Of a stretch of DNA of 64,000 nt, positions 30,115 through 41,701 are shown piece by piece. The position numbers and the translations under genes are program-made. The DNA is from Vishniacozyma victoriae (lineage: Eukaryota > Basidiomycota > Tremellomycetes > Tremellales > Bulleribasidiaceae), in contig JADPYG010000090.1 of the NCBI GenBank assembly GCA_017654735.1, positions 372,001 to 436,000 on the forward strand, in the 5' to 3' direction. Under the pieces are notes generated by a model. That model was given only the letters and a program-made list of their open reading frames with translations. It made no database searches and had not been told where the DNA came from. Every line of letters begins with the position of its first letter. The first letter of the stretch is position 1.

Positions 30115-32721
30115 ATGTCACATACACCTACCCCTCAATACCCTTCCCGATCCCAGACACAATCCCGACTCGCCCCTTCTCAAATCCGTCAACAACCCAT
30201 CTCACCCTCTGACGAAGATCTCTCCTCAAGAGTATCCACCATGTCGATAGGTCATCACCAATACCCTCAATCTCAGGGTCACCTACAGCAACAACAACAA
30301 GGAAACGCACCGCCACCACCTACAGCACAACCTCAACCTTTCTCATCACTCCACGCTCCAGCTCTTTATGGTTTACACGATTATCCTACCAATCTCAATG
30401 TAAATGTTAATCCGTACTACACTTCGGCTTCTGCACCTGGTTCAGCTGGATATTCCAACTTTCCCGCATTTGAATCAGCTGGAAATTCACCTGTCGCCAC
30501 TACCTTCCAACAATACGGGTCCGATCATCAACAACAAGGTCAAGGACAAGGACAAGGGATGGTTGATATCTATGGAAATCCTCAGAATCCAGGAAGGAGG
30601 GTATATGGTGGGATTGTACCGCGACAGAGGGGTGATAGTGTTAGTACTACCATCACTAATGGGAATGTTAGTACTCCTTACGGCAATGGTAATGGACAAG
30701 GACAAGGACATGGGAATGGTTATGGAGGAGGATATGGAGGTGAAGAGAGTGTACCCTCGAGCCCTATGTCGATGACTTCAGGGATGATGTCGCAATACTA
30801 TAGTTACGGGGGTGGCGAGAATTATTATCCTCCAGTAGTGGGAGGTTACAGGGGTAGAAGCAAGCCGGTAAGTATCTCCTTATGTCGATCTCTCCAAGAT
30901 GAAGCTAATCCCAGGCTCGAGGACGAACAAACAGACAACCATACAGGAACAACGACTACGACCACCTCCCCATGGGATCGATCGGATCACCGACCACCTC
31001 CCATTTCAACCATCCGCAACATAATGGGAACCCTTACTCTAACATCCTGGCTGGGCAGATGCCAATTCAATATGGTCTTCACCCGAACTACACCCCTGGA
31101 ATCTGGAGGGGAGGGATGAACGCTTATAATCGACGAGAGAATTTGACCCCACGATCTCAATTGCTTGATGAGTTTAGGATGAATAAATCAGCAAGGTGGC
31201 AACTTACCGTATGTTCCCTTGTGCTGTTTACTCGTGACGACATCAAAGGAGAATACAAGGAAGCTGATAGTAGCACATCCGAGGTCACGTAGTTGAATTC
31301 TGCGGAGATCAACACGGTTCCCGATTCATTCAACAACGCCTAGAATCAGGCCTTGATGAAGAAATCAATATCGCCTTAGCTGAAATCACTCCAAACTTGT
31401 TTGCCTTGATGATGGATGTCTTTGGAAATTATGTCGTTCAAAAGTTGTTTGAGGTTTGTGACCAGGCCCAGAAGGTCGATATTGCTAGCAAGATGGAGGA
31501 TAATGTGTTTAAGCTCTCTATGGAGATGTACGGGTGTAGGGTGAGTCTACCCTTTCAAGGAGTTGCTGATGTCAGGTTGTCCAAAAAGCTTTCGAGCATG
31601 TATTGAAGGATCAACGGGATCGACTGGTCGGAGAACTCAATGGCCGAGTCATCGATTGCGTCAAGGATAACAACGGTAACCACGTCATTCAAGTAAGCTG
31701 CCACTCCCCGAAGTCAGAGAAGAGGAGAGCTGATATTCAGCGATTGATCACCCTCGATGGATGCCCAGACTTTATCCCCCAATCCTTCTCTAACCACGTC
31801 GCTGAACTTGCTACCCACCCCTACGGATGTAGAGTTTTGCAAAAGACTTTCGAATGTCTACTCTCTGAACAGACTAGGGATCTTCTCGAGGAGATGCACG
31901 GGAATATCATTAGGTTCACTAATGATTCTTTTGGAAGTAAGTCCTTCCTCCTCTTCAACTTGGATTGTGGTCTGATGGCAGATTACGTGGTCCAGAGTAT
32001 GATCACCTCGACTACTCCCGAAGATCGATCTCGAGTCATTGCCGCTTTCAGAGGTCATCTCCAAGATAGTATGCCCCTCTTCCATATACTCAAAGGAAGC
32101 TGACAGGTAGTGGCTCGACACAAGTTCGCTTCTAACGTTATTGAGAAGGCTCTCCAACATGGTGGTCGACAAGAGAGGGAGGAGATGATCGATGAGCTCA
32201 TTGGAGAGCATCCCGATGGGAACAATCAAGTATTCAAGCTTCTCAAGGATGCTTATGGGAACTTCCCTATCCAGGTCAGCTTTTGTCCCCTAGCTTTTCA
32301 GATAAGCTGATGATTAGACCGCATTGAAAGTCGCCGAACCGGCTCAAAGAGAGAAGGTACGTGTCACACTTCTGATTCTCGCTGATGATAGCTCCTTGGG
32401 ATGATCCGTACTGCTCTCCCTCAATTACGACATACCCCAGTCGGTAAACGACTCGAGACCAAGATGAACGAACTTGACGGTGGAGTAGATCAATCCCAAC
32501 ATGACGGAGACGTTCACCCATCCGCATCAACTTCACCTTCCGCTTCCGACGTCGAGACCTCCTTGACTGAGGATACTGGCGTTACTTCCTCTGATGCGGA
32601 TTTGTGTTCTCCCAAGAGCGCCATTAGTGGTGCAGTTGTAGAGGGAGGAGGGAAGTCCAATTCTAAGCAGAGTCAGGTTAGGGTTAGGGAGAATGAGGAG
32701 TTGGAGAGTTTGTTGCAGTAG
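30115..32721 (+). CDS. PUM1: Pumilio/PUF-domain RNA-binding protein
   Basis: Post-transcriptional regulator binding UGUANAUA-type sites. The first in-frame ATG is 30115 (MSHTPTPQYPSRSQTQ). A long Gln/Gly/Asn/Pro-rich N-terminus includes repeated GQGQ. The eight PUF repeats carry the base-contacting motifs SRFIQ, NYVVQ, CRVVQ, NHVIQ, CRVLQ, NYVVQ, SNVIE and NFPIQ, in the order and identity of classical Pumilio. The last repeat has Phe-Pro where family members normally have Tyr-Val. Conserved landmarks are GDQHGSRFIQQRLE and ATHPYGCRVLQK. The C-terminus is acidic and Ser-rich, ending EELESLLQ. About eight short introns are present, including one after YRGRSKP. Confidence 0.94.
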
Positions 32722-33152
32722 ATTACGTTGCTATGTGCTGGGGTTGATACGATAAATATATATATATATGATGATACTATCTTTTATGGCTGTTTACATG
32801 CAATTGCTCGATATGAATACTCAGGCTTGTCGCGCCGAGACTGGAAGTTGCGTGATTGTCGGCGTTAAGAAGAAGATGAGTGGACGCGCGATGAGATCAC
32901 TGGACGTCCCAGCTGCCACGTCGGATATAGGGTATAACACCGGGATAACGGAATCTAATATCCATTTCGTGCGAATGAGTCTAGCTTAGAAGGAAGGAGG
33001 GTAAGAGTGTTGCAACCATCAATCAAGTGAGTAACAGCGAGACATAACATACAGCAGGACATTAGCTAACCACATACTCTTCTCTCTCGACTATCGCTCT
33101 ACTACACTACTATTACTACTCTACTTCAAATCTATTCGAACCCACTCACAGT
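32722..33152. promoter_or_regulatory. Pumilio 3' end and eS1 promoter
   Basis: 431 bases. They hold a TA microsatellite (32756-32769) and, before the ribosomal-protein start, a pyrimidine-rich leader with repeated CTACT/TACTAC (33065-33150), common in highly expressed genes. No ORF is credible. Confidence 0.5.
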
Positions 33153-34214
33153 ATGGCGGTCGGAAAAAACAAGAGACTTTCAAAAGGAAAGAAGGGAATT
33201 AAGAAGAAGGTCGTCGACCCTTTCACAAGGAAGGGTGAGTTACTTGGCCTGGAGGCAATGGAGGAGAGTGAAGGATATCAAGCTGACCACATGCCTTCTT
33301 CTCTCGACGACACATCAATTCTATACTATATCAAATTTCGTAATTTCGACCCATCCACTTCCACTATACAGACTGGTACGACATCAAGGCTCCCTCTTTC
33401 TTCGAGAAGCGTGATGTTGGAAAGACCCTCGTCAACCGATCTCAGGGTTTGAGTGAGTCTTTTGGAAACAATGGAGGAAATGGATGGAAGCTGACGAATT
33501 TTCAGAGAACGCCAACGACTCCCTCAAGGGCCGAGTTCTCGAGGTCTCTCTTGCCGATCTACAAAACGACCCCGAGCAGGGTTTCAGGAAGATCAAGCTA
33601 AGGGTTGAGGATGTTGCCGTTAGTCTATCCACATTTTCGGACTTGGACAAGTGCTGATGTAGTAGGGAAAGAACTGCCTTACCTCGTTCTACGGTATGGA
33701 CTTCACCACCGACAAGCTACGATCTATTGTCCGAAAATGGCAAACCCTCATCGAGGCTTACGTCGATGTCAACACCACCGACGGTTACCGACTCCGACTA
33801 TTCTCCATTGGTTTCACCAAGCGAGCCGCCAACCAGGTCAAGAAGACCACCTACGCTCAATCTTCCCAGGTCAAGGCCATCCGTGGCAAGATGACCGAGA
33901 TCATGCGTCGTGAGGCCGAGGGATCCGAGTTGAAGGAGTTGGTTGCCAAGTTTGTTCCCGAGTCCATTGGTCGAGAGATCGAGAAAGCCACCAAGGTATG
34001 TCCTCTATCTCTGCTTATCACGAGCATGACTGACAAACAGGGTATCTACCCATTGCACAACGTCTACGTCCGAAAGGTCAAGATCCTCCGAACTCCTAAA
34101 CTCGACATGTCGAAGCTCCTTGAAGCTCACGGTGAGGCTATGGACGTCAACACTGGCTCCAAGGTCGTCAAGAGCGGTGACTTTGTCGAGCCCGAGGTCT
34201 TGGCTTCGGTCTAG
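33153..34214 (+). CDS. RPS1: 40S ribosomal protein eS1 (RPS3A/Rps1)
   Basis: Core small-subunit ribosomal protein. ATG 33153 gives [19 protein letters not shown], the standard basic eS1 N-terminus. Next come [56 protein letters not shown] and [19 protein letters not shown]. It ends [12 protein letters not shown]. About five introns are present, the first being the longest (roughly 33235-33373). Codon choice is strongly biased to C-ending codons, as expected of an abundant protein. I looked for box C/D or H/ACA elements in the first intron and saw none. Confidence 0.97.
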
Positions 34215-34686
34215 GTTAGAGGATTTGCTTGGGCATGTATTTTATGGCAAACGCAAGCAGGATCGATGCAGCATATATCATAATCAGCTCGGGATTGGCA
34301 CTGTGCAACTTGTCTCTCTGTTCTATTCGACCCCTTACCCGACATATGCCATTTTGCACCGAGGAGTGCACTCCTGTCCTGTCTACCGACTCAAGTTGTC
34401 ACGGGACTGACTCTCTGCATCCGAGTCCAAGCTTTAGTACTGTCTTAGGATCCGGCGTAGAATGCCGAGTGTTGTCCCTTGTTTTGGTGCGCGTCGAATC
34501 AGGCACGGCGGTGTTTATTCAAACGCGACTACTGACTGAGCATTGAGCATATAACACTCTATACTATACTCAATTACTTGTTTTACTGTCCAGTTATTTA
34601 CTCAAGCATACACTTGCTTATCGCACAGTCCCAACTGCCCGCAGCATCACCTCCACCTGCTCCTTTACCCAACACCCATACCACCC
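34215..34686. other. Intergenic, eS1 3' end and RRM-gene promoter
   Basis: 472 bases without a recognisable gene. A CA/CT-rich leader precedes the RRM-protein start. Confidence 0.5.
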
Positions 34687-36666
34687 ATGGCAATCCAGCC
34701 GATGTACGACCTATCTCAAGCTATGACCGCTTCTTCTTCTGCCACCCAGAGTGAATTCACTCAACACCTCATCACTCCTCCTACCACCGGCACAGGATTC
34801 GAATTCGATCCAATGGCAGCTTCATTCGCCAACATGTCTTTCCCCCAGAACCAAAATGGGATCCCCGGCTCTCCATTCGACTTTGTCGGTCCCCTTGTAT
34901 GTCGCGTCTGTCATACGCGTAATGGAGCTAATGGTAGAATGTCCCTGTGTTCAACTCTTCTAGGATGACTGGGAATTATGGTCCTGCGGCTGCTGGAGCT
35001 GCTGTTAGGAATTGCAACAACCCCTATGCTCGGACTATATACATTGGTGGCTTTCCTGAAGGTCCGTTCATACTTGTTGAACTTCAACCAAGCGCTAACA
35101 AACAGGAACCGATGTCGATCAAGTGCTAAGTTTGGTCCACTTTGGTCCTCTCGAAGAAATCAAGGTCCCCAAGAACGGTCAATGCCTCTTCATCTCTTTC
35201 CTAAATGGAGCAGTCGCAGCCGCCTTTCTAGCCGATGCGCACGTCAAGAAAATCGCTGTTCGAGGTAACGCTCTACACGTCAACATGGCTCGAGAACAAC
35301 CATGGATGAACAGAGAAGTTGTCAATGCAGTCATGACTCAAGAAGCTACTCGGACGGTATATATCCCCAACATCGATCCCGAGATGAGCGAGGATGAGAT
35401 ATCACAGGAAATGAGGGCGTTTGGGGATGTTGATATTGTCAAGGTTGTCAGGAATCAACAGAATGCCTTCGTTCATTTCTTTAGTATCAAGAAAGCTATG
35501 GAGGTGGTCGAGAGATTGAGAAAGTCGGGAAAATACTGTAGGGACGGAAAACAGGTTGGGTTCGGAAAGGTACGTGATTCGACGCGTCTTTCTTGAATTC
35601 AGCGCTGATTTTCAGGATCGATGTGCATTCGTACCAAAGACCCAGGCGAATAATGTCGAAATCACGATGCGACAAGCCTGCATGGCTGCAGAGGCCGAAA
35701 TTGGTCGAGCACATTTCGGAAACATGTACTCTCCCGATATGGCAAAGTACAATAACCCAGCGGCATTCAACCCAATGTGGTCACGGCCAGGTCAGAGTCC
35801 ATTTGCAACACCAAACCTCAATCACACTGGACCCGATCATGGTTTCAGCTCGCCCAAGCGGTCTGTCTTCCTCGGTAATATCCCTGAATCAGCCACAAAC
35901 GAGGATCTATGTAATGTCATTAGGGGAGGTAATCTTGAACATATTCGGTACCTACCCGCGAAGCAGTGTGCTGTAAGTCTTCCCCATCACGTTGATGTAT
36001 ATACTGATGACAGTTTGCGACATTCGTAGACCCTGCCTGTGCAGCTGTATTCCACAACACGGCCCAAGCTCAAGGAGTAGTTGTCAAAGGCTTCAGACTG
36101 AGGGTTGGATGGGGAACAAGAGACTCTAGAGAAGAATCAACACCAGTCATTCAAAATAACAAGAATGCCACCCGGAACGTGTATGTCGGGGGAATCAAAG
36201 ACTTTGATTTATTCACAGAGGAGAAATTGAGGAGTGACTTCACTGTTTATGGAGAGGTTGAAATGATCAATTTCTTGAAAGAAAAGGCGGCTGCTTTTGT
36301 CAATTTGTATGTTTTCTCTTCTTTTGGTCTTCTACGCCGGCGTAGCGGGGATTAGAGCTGACAAGCAGCACATCAATCCCAGCGGCTATCAAAGCAATCG
36401 AGCGAATGCCACTAGACAACCCAGACTATGTTGGCCTCAACCTCAATCACGGTAAAGACAGGTGTGCAGGTCCACCAAGGGAATTCAGGCATTTCTCAAA
36501 GTACGTCCTTTCTTCCTTATCAATAGATGAGTGCTGACAGGGTAGTAGACCAGCCTCAGTCCGACCTGAGTCAATGCGAAATGGAGAGACAAGTCCCATT
36601 GATCCCGACGCGACTCCTACAGCGCCTGGACGGGTCGTAGAACAGCCAGACCTCGTTACCGCATAA
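34687..36666 (+). CDS. nrd1: Four-RRM RNA-binding protein, S. pombe Nrd1-like
   Basis: Contains four RNA-recognition motifs. RNP2/RNP1 pairs are visible: ARTIYIGGF with GQCLFISFLNG; RTVYIPNI with NAFVHFFS; RSVFLGNI with KQCAFATFVDP; RNVYVGGI with AAAFVNFTS. The N-terminus is low complexity, from MAIQPMYDLSQAM. It ends EQPDLVTA. The arrangement matches S. pombe Nrd1 and Msa-type negative regulators of differentiation, not the unrelated S. cerevisiae transcription-termination Nrd1. About seven short introns are present. It is convergent with GPC1 (192 bases between stops). Confidence 0.88.
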
Positions 36667-36858
36667 TCGATACCTACCCCTTGTCTCCCACTTTGGTTCT
36701 GGTCTCGATTTCGATTTTGCTTGTCCCCCTTTTGTCCCTGCTCTCCGGAAGACGTTCTTACATTGTGTCTAGATGATTCAGATTTGAATAGAGTCACTTG
36801 TAGTGTATGTATGAGCTATTCATCTAGATTCATTATATGTTGCATCTAAACACGGCAA

Positions 36859-38879
36859 TTACGAGTTTCTAACTTTTAACGTATCTGACTTTTGCTCTTC
36901 TTTGACTGCCGCTGCTGCTTTCTCCAGAACTAGCTCGGGTACCTCCATATCAGCAGCATGCTGGTTTGTACCAGGTAATACGAGCGGTGAGTTCTCCATA
37001 TCCCTGTCATTGGGCGAAGCAGGTTCAGTCCATGGTGAAGCATTTGTGGAGGGGCCACTGAGTGATCCAGTCGCAGAAGCGAGTTCCATTTCCTTTCGAA
37101 GTTTCTCCAATTCCTTCTCGAATCTAGGATCAGCTTCAGAACTTGAGAGAAGATGGAGAGATGGGACATACTTTCTGCCAAAGACTTCAACGTAGAATGA
37201 TGCGCCATTCCACGCTGATACGGCGAAGATGAGTACCAGGAAAACGTTGCTTGCTCTTGCGCTGTTGATGAATAGTGCAGCGGCGGGGATCATGAATACA
37301 ACACTGTAGACTGCTTTGTCAGCTTTTTCCTCCTGATTTGTGTCAGTGGTAGGAGACGAAGTGACTGACTGAGTTGAAAAAAAATGAACCATAGTTCCCT
37401 GTTATTTGCGCTAATTCCCCGTAGTAGTTTACCGATGGGGCCCTTCTTATCATTGAGCATACTGTCCGTCAGCTCGTTGGGGGGAGACGGTGAAAAGGAG
37501 GGTGTACTAGTGGAATGAAGTTTGACGTTGGCCAGAAGCGATCTTTTCTCCTCGGTCGAGCGAGATAAATTTATAATAAGCCCCTTGCCATAGGACATCT
37601 GAATGTCAGCTTTCATTCAAGAGGGGCGCGGTAGCTTACAAGGAACGGCAGCTAGGATGATCATTTGATACCAGCTGTATTCCGTAAGACCAGCTAAGCC
37701 AGGATACTTTTCCTCAGCATTGGGTAGGGTGTGTCTGACTATCAGCTCATGCAGAGAAAATGGCTGCGTGAGCTTACCGGATGACAGTAAGGACTACTGG
37801 TGGGTACATATGAATGAATAGACTTGTAACTTTATCCATGGAGTGAAAGACTAGCGAATTTCTCCAGGTGATGATTGCGCTAGCCAGCGGACCTGATCAT
37901 AAGCGTCATCTCAACAGGTAAACGGAATTTGACTTACCGAGAGTAAGGAGGTAACATCCAATGAACAATTTTGTCGAGCCAGGGAAGACCCATATCCACA
38001 ACAAATCAAGGACATTGACAAAGTAACACATACTATCCCATCAGCTCCCATCTCGAAAGTAGGATTAGACGTACTCGAAGAGAAAGTAATGGAATTGTTT
38101 TCGTTTATATATCCATGCTCTCGAAGGCAGGTAGAATGCTATCTGAGCGGTATATGCGAATGGAAGCCATTCTGGGGCCATTCCATATAGTAGACAGGTA
38201 AATGTGAGGGACATGACTCCGAATAGGAATGCTGGTTGTCAGTTTACGCAACACCAGGGAACGGGTGACGGTGACATACAGACTTTCTCTCTTGTCCTAA
38301 CAATCTGGGCTGATCGCCATGACGAAGACAGATGTGTGACCTTAGCAGCGAGCTATCCATCAGCGTTTCCATCGCAATGCTCAGGATGCGGAGGCTGACC
38401 TTGACTTTAATCCGGTCCACTTCCCGCTCTACATCCTGTTTATATCTCCCTCTATTCCTACTCTCTGCAGTCTCTCCTTCGGCATCATCATATTCCATAG
38501 ATGTAGCTCCTACTTTCGGCGTCCTCAATCCCTTGGGTATGAGCTCCACGGCCCTAGACCGAAGTCTGGCAGACTGTTCCTTGAGTCGACGATTAAATAG
38601 ATCCAGACGTGAATCTGTCATCAGCTCCGCTCCTCCTCTTCATCCTGTCAAACTCACCGAAAAAGGTCTCAGCCACGTCTATATATCAGCTCATTCCGAA
38701 GATTCGAAGCCAAAAAGCTCACCAATCAAAGTCAAAGCACCCCCACCCCACTCTTCACCGTATCTATCAAATCCCTGTCTGCCCAAGAAAGAGGAAACAG
38801 AGCTAGACCGACTCATACTGGGTCGAACTGGATAACTCGAATCGTAATCGCTTTTCGTAGGCGATCTTTCTTCTTCCAT
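36859..38879 (-). CDS. GPC1: Glycerophosphocholine acyltransferase Gpc1 (DUF2838)
   Basis: Multi-pass membrane enzyme that acylates glycerophosphocholine to lyso-PC in phosphatidylcholine remodelling. The start at 38879 gives MEEERSPTKSDYDSSYPV. A cytosolic region with DLFNRRLKEQSARLRSRAVE follows, then SSSWRSAQIVRTREKLSF. Membrane spans include MSLTFTCLLYGMAPEWLPF. The family core reads YKRKQFHYFLFE, a Tyr/Asn-rich segment YFVNVLDLLWIWVFPGST and RNSLVFHSMDKVTSLFIH. A Ser/Pro-rich tail ends DTLKVRNS. Many short introns were resolved by phase. The family assignment rests on the HYFLFE...NSLVFHS...KVTSLFIH pattern. Confidence 0.88.
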
Positions 38880-39441
38880 CTTGATTGCTGCTCTCTGTGT
38901 GTATATGACGCTTGTATAATGGATGTATAGCAACAGATAGATTGGCGGATTGATGTGGACGCGCAGGAACGTTGATGACGCACTACTTGGAAACGTGGTC
39001 TCAAGTGGCGGTGGCGAACTGAGTTGAAGTACTGGGATGCCGTCAAGCGCCCCTGCAGTCTACCTGAGGATCAACTGCTTATATTTGACAGCAGCTATGG
39101 GCATGTCATAGACACATGTGAAACAAAACTGATCAATGACCTTTGTAGTGCGTCATTGCCGTGTAGCCCATACTGGCGAAGGGCCAGATGTAGTGCTGTC
39201 CCTTCATGTCTAGGTATCAAAGGATTGTCTTGTGTATATAATATGGGACAGGCGGCCAAGGAGCTTTCTTCTTGCACTTCACCTTTCGCATCATCTGGAT
39301 TCCATCCACCAACAGACACAAGACACCAATCATTCTCGTTCTTCCACTACGCCGCCTCAATCAGCCTTTTCCATCAAGCTGAACCACTTCAACCCGCCAT
39401 CATCTCGGCTACTACAATTCCGGACAACGTCCTTCAGGAAG
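38880..39441. promoter_or_regulatory. Divergent region, GPC1 / orphan gene 1
   Basis: 562 bases. A TATA-like TGTATATAATATG lies near 39232-39244, about 200 bases before the orphan start codon. The frame upstream of that ATG stays open but has no Met codon. Confidence 0.5.
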
Positions 39442-40137
39442 ATGGACGATACCACTTCTACCGCTACATTGTCACCCCCATCAGCGCCCACAAGGCAGCA
39501 AGAAGACAAAATCCAGGACAAGTGGCTCCATGATGTGCGCGGAGATATCAATGGCATGCTTGGGAAGGTGGAAATGCTGTGGAGAACGGAGCAGTCTGGG
39601 CACTACACCATGGAAGAGAGGGATTCCATGTGTAGGGGATTAGAAAATAGCACATTCAATGGTCAGACCAATGGCCCACCGACAGCCAATCTGCAAAAAC
39701 CTCTTGATGCAATGACACGCGGAGTGTGGACGAGCGTGACTAAGGCGTTGGAAGGACAAGGTGATAAGAAATGCTGGAGGGGCTTCTTTGAAAACACCTC
39801 TGTGATGGAGATCAAAACAGGTCCTCAAAGTGTCGAGCTAAGCATCGAGCCATCAGGCAGATATTTTCAGAGGATTCTCCCCAATAAGTCGGAGTATACA
39901 CAGTCGTGTCGAGAGTACACTGTGACTGGGAAGCCGGTGAAAGTTATCGGAACTTGGATGGGGACTACAGCGGATGGTGATACTGCTTCGGGAGAGCCAG
40001 GACATTGGGATTGGGGCAGGGCAATTGAGCCAGAAAAGAATGAGGAATCAGCCAAGACGAGGGCTCCTGGAAGCCGATGCAGCAGAGGCATCAGCTGGCT
40101 GGCAGGTGGTTTGAAAAAAGTGCTTTGCGCCGAGTAG
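39442..40137 (+). CDS. Hypothetical protein, intronless orphan 1
   Basis: Not recognised. A single uninterrupted frame of 231 codons from ATG 39442 (MDDTTSTATLSPPSAPT) to TAG 40137. Seen: a Pro/Ser/Thr-rich start, a charged helical-looking segment (KIQDKWLHDVRGDINGML), a region with VELSIEPSGRYFQRILP, and a C-terminus with GHWDWGRAIEPEKNEES and a basic/Cys end. There is no signal peptide or membrane span. It has no introns, although most conserved genes around it have several. It is followed by two further intronless orphans on the same strand; relatedness to them is weak at best. Confidence 0.6.
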   Translation: MDDTTSTATLSPPSAPTRQQEDKIQDKWLHDVRGDINGMLGKVEMLWRTEQSGHYTMEERDSMCRGLENSTFNGQTNGPPTANLQKPLDAMTRGVWTSVTKALEGQGDKKCWRGFFENTSVMEIKTGPQSVELSIEPSGRYFQRILPNKSEYTQSCREYTVTGKPVKVIGTWMGTTADGDTASGEPGHWDWGRAIEPEKNEESAKTRAPGSRCSRGISWLAGGLKKVLCAE

Positions 40138-40882
40138 TGCTCAGAAAGTCTGATCTCAGCTCTCTTGACCGCAACCACCAATCAAGCTACTTTGCACCAA
40201 TCAGTCTCTGGACTTTCTGTCACCACCTCTTCATCACCCTTTCTGTCAACACCTCTTCATCACCTCCTCCTCCTCCTCTTCCTCCTCCATAACAGCGTTG
40301 GTGACTCAAGATTGACGGACGAGAGGTGTGATCTGTACTTCTATGTAGTGTGTATGATAGGAGTGTGTCTATGTATATATCGGTGTTAGGTTCCACGCAT
40401 AGAAAACAGTCCATTCAGAGGGCAAAAGCTCAGCTAGAGAAGCTTGAATATCATCTCAAACTTGTGCGGTACCTGGATCCTCAAAGTAAGGAATGGCAAA
40501 GCAGCTTGCTTACAATTGATCATCCAACAGGTGGCAAATCTCAGGGTCGCACTGTTCACAAATGCCGGAGCTCAAGAGGCTGCTCTGCGCTGCCTGCGTC
40601 GACCAAGCATATGGTTAGCCTGTTGATCTCCCAAGTGCGTTCTACCGTAGCGTCGCTGCTCCACTTGCCGAGTGTGAGATAAAGTCGTAAGACATCCACC
40701 TTTCATAACACCTCCCTGTGTGGAGCCTAGTTCCCTTGATATGCCGTCCTTTGTCGTGTCATGGCCTGTGAGTGTTGTGTTAGCAGGACCGCCCCCAGTG
40801 TTTCTCTCTATTAATCTGACACCTCACATTCTCTCCTCCTTGCCCAAACCTCCAAACATATATATTGACCATAAATCACACC
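40138..40882. other. Spacer between orphan genes 1 and 2
   Basis: 745 bases. They hold a near-perfect 26-base tandem repeat and a TCC-rich tract (40214-40289). A few short frames near 40350-40680 are not supported. An ATATATA stretch lies at 40857-40865, just before the next start codon. Confidence 0.5.
40214..40264 (+). repeat. Tandem repeat followed by TCC tract
   Basis: Two copies of a 25-base unit (period 26, one mismatch) beginning TTTCTGTCA and ending CACCTCTTCATCACC. A run of TCC triplets follows to about 40289. Confidence 0.85.
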
Positions 40883-41338
40883 ATGTCGTCAGCTCGCCCT
40901 GATGAGAGATCCGCCAAATTCTTGGGCGCTTCCCGTACAACCGATCGAACTGCTTTAAAACGAGGTCCAGACGATGAGCATTCCATCCCTCTCGTTAGCA
41001 AGCGAGTCCAAACGGATAAGCCCTCGTCATTGGTCCTTCCGACATTAACCAGTCAAGCTGAACCAACCTCAATTCCTACCCGCACATCGCAATTACCAAA
41101 CCTGCCTACAAATCACGGCTGCGATGATGATAAGAGCGAACATGATGATGACGGAAGCGATAAGAGTGACGATGGTGATGATGACAGTAGCGATGGTGGG
41201 ACCATGTACAAGTCTTTGGAAGAGGCGCTCGAAGATGGGAGGCTGACCTTTCAACGGTCCGTCTCTGAACTATTTGCCGAGAGTCATGACCCTGAAGAGG
41301 ATGAAGCGGATATCAATAACACCTCTCCGGCGACTTGA
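40883..41338 (+). CDS. Hypothetical acidic protein, orphan 2 (ends at TGA with open frame beyond)
   Basis: Not recognised. ATG 40883 opens MSSARPDERSAKFLGAS. The N-terminus is disordered, with a Lys/Arg-rich patch, and leads to an Asp/Ser-rich acidic run (DDDKSEHDDDGSDKSDDGDD). Then comes MYKSLEEALEDG, which matches FKPLEEALADA of orphan 3. The frame stops at TGA 41336-41338 after 151 codons. The same frame then stays open for 120 codons to TAG 41701, and that part also resembles orphan 3. The gene is therefore a 151-residue truncated protein, a stop-readthrough gene, a recently broken paralogue or an unrecognised splice product. Confidence 0.55.
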   Translation: MSSARPDERSAKFLGASRTTDRTALKRGPDDEHSIPLVSKRVQTDKPSSLVLPTLTSQAEPTSIPTRTSQLPNLPTNHGCDDDKSEHDDDGSDKSDDGDDDSSDGGTMYKSLEEALEDGRLTFQRSVSELFAESHDPEEDEADINNTSPAT

Positions 41339-41701
41339 GGCCTGGACGAGGAGGGGCGTAATGCCAAAAAGGCGGCCAGAGCTATCTCTCGGCGACTCCA
41401 GTGGTACACCCGGCACAACGATGACGAATCTAAAAGTAAGGGGTCCGAGATCAACGATCCCAGCGACACTAAATATCACATCGAGATTGAAGCTGAAAGA
41501 ATTATCAAGCCTTCCCTCACATATCCTCTGTCGGTCGAATTCCAGGCATCGGTGAAAACCCGAAACCCGGAACGGGATGGACTCCATGATTTTGATTTTG
41601 GTTCGTGGGTGAGGAGGAAGAAACAAGGAGAGTGGGCAGTCGATGAAGAAGAGAATAGTACCGAGGACGAGGAGGAGACTGGAGAGGAGCAGGAGGAGTA
41701 G
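41339..41701 (+). other. In-frame open extension of orphan 2 after TGA
   Basis: 120 sense codons in the frame of orphan 2, ending TAG. It contains NAKKAARAISRRLQWYT, DTKYHIEIEAERI and EFQASVKTRNPERDG, and ends in an acidic tail. These parts align in order with orphan 3 (AIKEAAVSAAGVLRT; SRYKIYVEHAD; SISATITTKDPSRDR). No ATG near its start is well placed for independent translation. Confidence 0.6.

Noticed and set aside
33235..33373. Possible snoRNA in the first eS1 intron
   Set aside because: No box C/D pair or H/ACA tail could be seen.
40350..40682. 110-codon plus-strand frame between orphan genes
   Set aside because: No upstream signal, no similarity to the other orphans and weak composition. 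An alternative frame (VANLRVALFTNAGAQEAAL) looks faintly protein-like but could not be joined into a gene.
41336..41338. TGA as selenocysteine codon
   Set aside because: Fungi of this type lack the selenocysteine machinery, and no Cys-aligned position exists in the paralogue.
41280..41340. Intron GTCATG...TTGAG that would remove the orphan 2 TGA
   Set aside because: Frame would be restored, but the donor is poor, no branch element is evident, and the removed SHDPE segment aligns with orphan 3.
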